A DNA stretch of 64,000 bases from Lineus longissimus (taxonomy: Eukaryota; Nemertea; Pilidiophora; Heteronemertea; Lineidae), in assembly GCF_910592395.1 (NCBI RefSeq), contig NC_088318.1, forward strand, positions 2,356,001 to 2,420,000, read 5' to 3'. Both the position numbers and the translations under genes were made by a program. Of the stretch, positions 57,178-64,000 are shown piece after piece. Each line of letters begins with the position of its first letter. The first letter of the stretch is position 1. The notes below the pieces were generated by a model. That model had not been told where the DNA came from. It saw nothing but the letters and a program-made list of their open reading frames with translations, and searched no databases.

Positions 57178-58540
57178 TTCGATAAGTGTACATCGGAGTG
57201 TAACCAACGACATGGAGACTTCCAGTGCAGTACGATGCCTTTACGCAAGCGATCGTTTTCTCTTGAATACTAAACCTGTTCATTCTCACGTTGACCGCAT
57301 CAAGCTGAAGACAGCGAATAATAATTATGGCGATGTCAACCAACACCTGCTGTATTTTTTGTCGTGGGGGGTCAATTTAGTAGCGGTATTCCAAGACAAT
57401 AGTTGATGGCATATCCCACTGTTTTAACAGGTGTCTCGTCAAATTAAATTATCTATCATAATGACAATTTAAATGATTAAGGACTGGACAAATGTTTCTG
57501 AACCTTAGAGTGTAGTCCCAACTGCATGAAATCCGGTCATATCAACAAATCAATCTATCATGTAATAAAAGAATGGATGATGCCCTGCTGCTAAATGCAA
57601 TCAAACCAAATGGTCGCTTTTCGAATAGGGAACTCCTCTCAATGATACTGTTGTCTCTTTAATTAATTATTTAGTCCCGGGAAACATGGCTTAAGCAAAC
57701 TCATTACGAGATACCTATCTGCGACTTTGAAATGTTTGCTATAACTGGGTCCCCGATTGCTGAAGTTGTTAGATCTGGAAGGAAGTGTCACCGCGGCGCT
57801 CCCGAGAAGGTAAGTGATGTTCGCTCACGACAAAGTTTTGCGATCTCCCGGTCTTCAGTCCTATGCCTTTTTAGACACTCCCGTTTCGATTCGCAAATTG
57901 TCCAAGTCTGTAAACCGAGTAACACTTCTTTGGCAAGGATGGTTACCATTGACGACGCTTGGAGACTGAAAATCTTATAGACCATACAGCTCTTCCAGAG
58001 TTATTTCCCACTCATTTTAGGCTTTTTTGGCATGCTCTGCTATTTTTTCATGAAGTGAACAATGGCCCCAGGTCCCTTGCTGTTAAAGAGGTGCAGTCGC
58101 GGCAAAATTCTTTATTTAGACTTGCTGAACGTGGTAAAAATAACTAAATTGGTGATTACTTCTTACTTCTCATTGGCTGCGTAATCAACTACCTGAGGGG
58201 AACTCGAAACTGCAAATATTTATCAATGGAAGCTTATTTTCGCCTTATGTTTTAACCGGGCCGTTCAAAACGCCCAATTTGTATAAGTGTTTCGCTATAG
58301 GTTTCCTTTAAACAGCGGTTAAAACTTAGATTCCAATAAACGCGGGAATTCGCGCGAACCTAAGGCAACTGCGCCGTTTTCATACAGGTTCGGTGTCAGG
58401 TAGGCCCGGCAATTGTAACTGACCATTCGCACAGCCTGTGAACGTGTGAAACTGCAATCCGTTCCGGTTATATTCATCATTTCTTGTTACTTTTCGAAGG
58501 CGACTTTGAGATTGCTCATGTGAAAATTAATCTATTTCCA
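57178..58540. other. spacer upstream of the CAP gene
   Basis: No exon recognised. A 5' non-coding exon of the CAP gene is likely here, because the first coding exon is preceded by an acceptor (ctatttccag at 58531-58541) only 8 bp before the ATG. Confidence 0.45.
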
Positions 58541-58549
58541 GGCTTGAAA

Positions 58550-61500
58550 ATGTTATTGATCGGTATTCTCCCGCTACTGGCGCTGCTGGGTGTTGCCACC
58601 GCCGACTTTGACACTGCTATCTTAGAAAGGCACAACTATTACCGACAAATGGAAGTAAGTGGCGAAGGAGCCCTAGACATGGCGAATCTGGTAAGTTAAA
58701 CAAGGACTTATTGTCATTCACCAGGCCTGAATATATATAAGTATATATAGTGAAGTTGGTCACCCCTAAATGAAAAGACCCGAGATGTGGTCTTTGAGAC
58801 ACTCTTCACTTCCCAAACTCCTCTCTCTGATGCCTGCAGACGCCTTACTTGCGAGAAGAGGCAGTTTGTACCCGATTTTTACTAGCTGGCGGCTAACCAA
58901 CTTGCCGCATCGGAAAAAGCTACCAACGGACTCGAACCACTGCTCTTCGCTGCACGAGGCAAATACCTTGGCCACTAGGTCAGCGGGTTCGTTACTTTTA
59001 CCCTTGTGGCGAAAGAGGACTTGTGTTCAGACTGGCCTGACGGACGGATATATAGATGACCGTGTGTAGCTACATGTATAGGCCATCGAGGCTTTACTGA
59101 AAGTTAATTCAGAGAACCAATGATGTCAAAACAGCTTATGCAGGGAAGACAACAATATCTGTACCGATGGGGCCGTGACTCCTCCTCAACAATTTGTCAG
59201 TATACTCTCTCACCAGTCACATCTGTAGTTTGAATCCCATTTTAAAAGGCATTTTTCTATGAGTAAGCTTCGGGTACATTATGCGGTGGATGCGTTCCCT
59301 GTTCTTATAACTTCTACCTGTTTTCAGACATATTCAGACACACTGAAAAACAAAGCGCAAGCCTGGGCCGACAATTGTGTTTGGGAACATAGTCCGCCTC
59401 AATCGAGGCGAGGTATAGGGGAGAACCTGGCCATGTCGTCGCGGTCGGTTCAGATTAACCTCGAGAGGGAAGCATACTCCTCGGTAAATAAATGGTGCAG
59501 AGAAAAGGAATTCTACTCCTATAAGAACAACAATAGTACAGATGAAGAGGAAGCTGTCGGACACTATAAGCAGGTGAGAACATTCTTCTTCAGCGGCAAT
59601 GCTTTGAGGCGTCAGGTCCACTCGCCACCTGACGTAACTGATATTTGGCAACACCAGAGACAGCTTGACTATGTTGTGCACTTGCGCTTAATACCCTGCA
59701 CGTATATACACGCTTAGTGAAAGCCCATTATAATAGGTTCGACCAGCTACGCACCTCCTTTTATATAGTAGAGCGTGCCGGTCGAGAAGTACCATTTACC
59801 AATATCAAAATAAAATTTAACAACATTCCAATACCAATTGCCTGAGAAAAAAAATTACGTCCGTACAGCATATCCGTCAAATCGTCACTCGCGCATTGAT
59901 GTGGCCATATCAAAATACAAGTCCTAAACTGACCAGTGAGACCACATTTCATCAAAAAGCATATGACTCTGCAGATTTAGAATCAACCACAGATTGAGAA
60001 TTAATTCCACTTTGGTCCATCTCAGCCATGTATTTACCACAACATGACATTTTGACAAGCTCTATTTGGTGCCACACTGGTGTCGTGGATGAATGCATGT
60101 CTCTGCATTTATTTCATTACGAGTACAGTGTTACTGGACGGCTACTGGACGGCTACTGGACGACTTAATTTTGTAATTCTTTCTATCATTGTCGTACAGG
60201 TCGTTTGGGCGAAAACCACAGAGATCGGCTGCGCATACAAACGATGCACTAGTGGTCATAAAGACGGTATCGATAAAGAATGGAATTATGTGGTCTGCAA
60301 CTACAGCCCCGCGTAAGATATTTCTAACCTAAACTAGATTCCAATCATAGAGCACGGGTTTCCAACTTCAGTCGACCGATGTGAAAAAATTGCACTTGGC
60401 TCCAGCGGTTATGTGGTAACTAAATTGCCCGCTGGTACGGTTGGCGTCTTTTGATGATATGCAAAGGTACTTCCGTTCCGTTCCTTGAGCTAGAGTTTAG
60501 TTTGAATTGACAATACGGGCCACTGGGGTCGAGCGGTTTTTTAAGAAAGCCCTAGCGGAATCAGTCCAGCGAGTGTTTGTGGTGGATTGGCGATTGTAAG
60601 CTCACGCTGCGACTACAGACAAGACCGATCGAGCCCGTACCCTTCGAGATTTATTGGAGCACCACAAAGATTCAAATCCCAATAAACTGGTTGCTTAAGA
60701 CGCCATTTTAACTCCGAAAGTCGATCTGTCCACGAGGTGTGATCAAAGCATCAGTTGTCTCAACCATTTCCGACCATACATTATAGGACACACGAAGGTT
60801 ACCGAATGATCCGAAAGGAGATTCTTTTGAAGTTCTTTCATGACAACTTCCACAGTAACCAGGTCCATCTCCGTCGAACGGTCAGGACTTCATGGTCTTG
60901 TTGTTTTTGGACAATTCTCTTGCAACACTTTAATAGTGATAAACGAAGTGAAATACTATACGAATAAGGAAGGGCGCAGTCGAATTTTGTTGTGTGAAGC
61001 TGCGCTGAAGACTTCCGATGTACGCATATGTATCTTGGTGACACCTTGCATTCCAGGGGAAACATTGAAGGCCAAAAACCTTACGAGAGCAACAGGAAGA
61101 CCAAACCATGTCCCAACTGCTCCGACGGTTCATGTCCAAGCTGCAAGAAAAACAAACCATGTCCCAACTGCTCCGACGGTTCATGTCCAAGCTGCAAGAA
61201 AAACAAACCATGTCCCAACTGCTCCGACGGTTCATGTCCAAGCTGCAAGAAAAACAAACCATGTCCCAACTGCTCCGACGGTTCATGTTCAAGCTGCAAG
61301 AAAAACAAACCAAGGTAAAGCTAAAGCTAAGCGAAAACGACAGCAAAAACGTGGATTATTGGTCATTTAGCTAATAATCGTGTGCGGGCGACGGAAACGA
61401 ATACATTGGGGTTCAAGAGAACAACGTTTTTCGATGTTAAACTTTCTCGGCCTAAATCATGATATTAAAATGCGTCCGTCTTGTGTGCGCGCCGTGGGGA

Positions 61501-63185
61501 AAAACATTTTGGAAAATATTTCCGTCATCATGGTTATCGGTGTCCGGCTCAGTTTGTTCGTGAATATAACTTGATCTCTGCGTATCTTTCGATACGGTGC
61601 GACTAATAGCTCGACCTCTCATTGGCAACAGTTACCAGTCGTAAGACTTTGAGATTTATTATCATATTCAGTCAGCGTTAGGTTTTGCATTTCCTTAGCC
61701 TTGAACGTGCCTTTTGCAGAGGAAGGAATAGGCTGTTCTTCCCCTGGTCTCATCCTAGATTTTTGAAGCAGCGATTTTGTAATTTTCCATGTCGATCTAT
61801 CGGCGTTGTTCGTCTTATCACTCCTCTCTCTGAAGACTACACTTCGGACGCAGTGGACCGACCACATCCTTTCGCCCGGGGAGAGACGATATGGATGACG
61901 AAATGGGCTGCATAGGAGTGTACTGAAGACAGACTCTTTAGGATTGCCGCACGCCGCTGCTCTTCTCGTCTGTAACGCACATGCATCTTTTCATTTCAGT
62001 TCGAATGGGAAAAAGATGGTGAAGTACGCCAAAAAGGTGGCTAAATATATTAAGGACTTGCTGGCCAAGGTATGTATTCACACAAATTGGTGAACTTAGT
62101 AAAATCGGAGCGAGAATGTTCTGTATCAAGGCCTACGCTCAAGGCCTACGCTCGTCTTTGGTTAAACCGATAATGGCTCGGTTTGATAGCAGGTCGCAGC
62201 GAACACCGATTCTTGTCACAAGCACCTGCCGATGACCACCGCAAACGAGAGATTTTTGTTCCATGCGACCACGATTGCAGGTTGCAGCATCAAAAATTGC
62301 TTGTTATCTCCGCACTGGTTTCCGCAGTAAAGGGTTAGACTTGATTCATTTCTTTTCAATTTCAGTTGAATGGTGACAACTTAAGGTATGTGTGACATTG
62401 TGCCCCGGCGTGCGAAAAGGACACGCCATTTACTTCTGAAATAGCCTATAAGTGGGAATGAACGCAAGACACTAATGAATTAAATACTGTGAAACTTATT
62501 TAGTAACGAGAGAAAGGTCGTCTGTGGTGTTTTTAAATGGTTAATGTGACAAAATAGACATTTATCCGTGGACGGCGGGGATGCTGTGACTGTAGAGGAC
62601 AGCCCGCAATCCCACGGGATGCTTATGTGATTACCCCATCGGGGCGAGCTCGGCGAGTGCCGAGTGAAGGCCCTGAAGCTCGGGACGGATTCTAACTAAC
62701 TCCCCTGTTTCTCTTCAGCTCCAAAGGAAAAACCGTGGTGTCTAGAGTGCGCGAACTGGATAGTTCCCTTGAAAAGCTGCTCGGGGCCATGAAAAAGGTA
62801 AACCAATATATCGCCATCAAACATAATGAAAAAATTATCATTTATCAGTTGATTCAGTCAGCAGTGGATGCTTCAGACCATACACATCTTTAATTGAGGA
62901 AAACTCATCGATGTAGCATCCTGAGGAAATAAGGGTTAATGTTAGCTTCTACGGTGTTGCGTGACGGCCCCGCTTCGATTTTACAGTATAGCAGACTAGG
63001 ACATAGAATTTTAAAGCTGTTCTAGCCTTGAGCACTCTGAAAGAATGCCATCGATAAAGTTTGTGATTATTTCCGAATTTCAGAAGACATTATGTTTCAT
63101 ATTTTTGTCGAAATATCATACTTCGCCAGTCGTGGTGGACCAGCCATCCTCGATGAACCTCGTTTCAGATTGCCCATCGCATTAA
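58550..63185 (+). CDS. secreted CAP/SCP (CRISP/PR-1 family) protein with Cys-rich tandem repeats (342 aa, eight exons)
   Basis: Exons 58550-58690, 59328-59573, 60200-60312, 61057-61314, 62000-62069, 62366-62385, 62719-62797 and 63084-63185 total 1029 nt in phase, all GT-AG. A signal peptide (MLLIGILPLLALLGVATA) precedes the CAP domain: ILERHNYYRQ, SDTLKNKAQAWADNCVWEHS (H68), GIGENLA (E79), GHYKQVVWAKTTEIGCA (H126) and VVCNYSPAGN. These carry the conserved CAP cavity residues. Residues 183-250 are four 17-residue repeats, KPCPNCSDGSCPSCKKN (the last with P to S). A Lys-rich helical tail follows (KKMVKYAKKVAKYIKDLLAK and SRVRELDSSLEKLLGAMKK). The last exon is less certain: an alternative acceptor near 63221 would add one Val then stop. 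CAP proteins act extracellularly in sterol/lipid binding, defence, reproduction or venom; which applies here cannot be read. Confidence 0.88.
58765..58992 (-). mobile_element. tRNA-derived SINE in CAP intron 1
   Basis: On the minus strand an A box (TGACCTAGTGG, 58974-58984) and a B box (GGTTCGAGTCC, 58928-58938) sit at tRNA-like spacing, within GACCTAGTGGCCAAGGTATT and GCAGTGGTTCGAGTCCGTTG. An unrelated body of about 150 bp follows. This is the layout of a pol III SINE. No oligo-A tail is obvious. Confidence 0.55.
61103..61306 (+). repeat. four 51-bp coding tandem repeats in the CAP gene
   Basis: Each unit encodes KPCPNCSDGSCPSCKKN. The four units are identical at the nucleotide level except for one C-to-T change in the last (CATGTCCAAGC to CATGTTCAAGC). 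Other reading frames also stay open through the array because 51 is divisible by three. Confidence 0.95.
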
Positions 63186-63431
63186 TTGTCGAACTACATT
63201 TTTTGCTTCTTCCATTTTCAGGTTTAAGCGGCTACGACCAACATGACCCGATCTACCGACCACGGTTCGGATCATTGGTTGATTTGACGCCATATGGTTA
63301 CCTTGACAACATACAGGACAACCCTTTTTATGTTTCATTGACGATGATCCACCGATTTCCATCATATTCCTCATGACATTGGGCAAATAATCATCATGCT
63401 ACGCACCATTAGATGTATAGACGTTCCATAT

Positions 63432-63437
63432 ATTAAA
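63432..63437 (+). terminator. polyadenylation signal ATTAAA of the CAP gene
   Basis: ATTAAA about 250 bp after the CAP stop codon, same strand; the common variant of the hexamer. Confidence 0.4.
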
Positions 63438-63785
63438 GCAAAGCAGAACTAAAGAATTTCGTGATGTTTTTTTCAACGATCTAAGAAATTAGGTCATAAT
63501 ATAGGCAGGTTTCGCAACTCCTATACGAACGACGAAGTACGAATTGCAAAGGTCTGTCGTGTCATCAAAACCTGTGCGAATGCATTTACGCGACACCCGT
63601 AAAATATCTTTGATACATGCAGTACTTCGCTGTAACCAGAATCAGGAAAAGTTTCCAAAATGACTGCGATAAAATATATTAAGATTCGTCGTTCATAGCT
63701 CTTCGTAAAGCCTGCAAACCTGCCTTAAGACAGCTTGCGGCGGAGGCCAGCCTCAGTCGGTTACAGAAGTTAGTGTTGAAAACTG

Positions 63786-63950
63786 TTAAACTGTCCAGGT
63801 GCCCTCCCGACTGCATAGTTTGATGCCGCAGCCTCTCGGCCTTGGTGTCTTCATTTTCTTGGCTTGCGAGACAGAAGTACAGCTACTGGATGACGCATCA
63901 CCACCGGTGTTTCTGGCCCTTCTTCCGGGTAACCAAGCGTCTCCAACAAT
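63786..63950 (-). CDS. possible terminal exon of a minus-strand gene beginning right of the window (weak)
   Basis: On the minus strand the acceptor ttttttcag-like sequence (ctcatttttcag) ends at 63951. Two frames are open after it. One encodes LLETLGYPEEGPETPVVMRH... and stops at 63851. The other encodes IVGDAWLPGRRARNTGGDA... and stops at 63786. No family is recognised and the choice of frame cannot be made without the upstream exon. Confidence 0.25.
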   Translation of the reverse strand: MVGDAWLPGRRARNTGGDASSSSCTSVSQAKKMKTPRPRGCGIKLCSREGTWTV

Positions 63951-64000
63951 CTGAAAAATGAGAACGAAGTCAAATAAGATTCACCAAAAGGATGGGGATT

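Noticed and set aside
61081-61374. Alternative frames over the CAP repeats (MSQLLRRFMSKLQEKQT repeats and antisense repeats)
   Set aside because: The 51-bp period keeps all frames open. Splice phase and the CAP-domain context fix the KPCPNCSDGSCPSC frame.

Overview
The window is from an animal nuclear genome. Its protein-coding genes are split by GT-AG introns, intergenic DNA is long and AT-leaning, and transposon relics, tRNA-derived SINE pieces and many minisatellites are present. The gene families (DEG/ENaC channel, arylsulfatase, CRAL-TRIO, CAP/SCP, PAN/apple-like, SNAG) and the repeat style suggest a marine invertebrate, perhaps a lophotrochozoan. That placement is inference; no marker gene fixes the taxon. 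All gene models were built by eye from reading frame, splice-site phase and family motifs.

Layout. 1-6.4 kb: first coding exon of a SNAG-domain gene (minus, ATG at 2006), otherwise intergenic with a miRNA-like hairpin near 5.9 kb. 6.48-9.0 kb: an arylsulfatase B-like gene (plus) whose coding part is one exon, preceded by a predicted upstream ORF whose stop overlaps the sulfatase ATG. 9.1-9.4 kb: 3' end of a non-LTR retrotransposon. 9.68-11.6 kb: a four-exon gene for a 214-residue RRM-like protein behind a CRE-rich promoter. 11.8-13.5 kb: a degenerate minisatellite that switches orientation. 13.8-21.7 kb: two tandem seven-exon CRAL-TRIO lipid-transfer genes (minus) with matching exon sizes. 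22.5-49.8 kb: one ten-exon DEG/ENaC channel gene (minus), reconstructed completely (3048 nt, 1015 aa), with MITEs, satellites and foldbacks in its introns. 53.1-57 kb: a PAN/apple-like protein gene, a second diverged copy of its large 3' exon with a homopolymer frameshift, a 34-bp minisatellite and a decayed third copy. 57.0 kb: a MITE. 58.5-63.2 kb: an eight-exon CAP/SCP secreted protein (342 aa) with four almost identical Cys-rich 17-residue repeats.

Most unusual observations. (1) In two unrelated genes (DEG/ENaC and the second CRAL-TRIO gene) an intron consists almost wholly (about 90 percent) of a tandem array whose unit is a copy of the preceding exon's 3' end plus the first 20-odd intron bases. 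The functional 5' splice site has thus been copied about 41 times (73-bp unit) and about 6 times (74-bp unit). (2) The DEG/ENaC protein carries roughly 530 extra residues between its CxCPxPC motif and TM2, encoded by a single 1687-nt exon, which doubles the usual family size. (3) The sulfatase start codon overlaps a uORF stop as TAATG. (4) The PAN gene has two phase-compatible candidate 3' exons.
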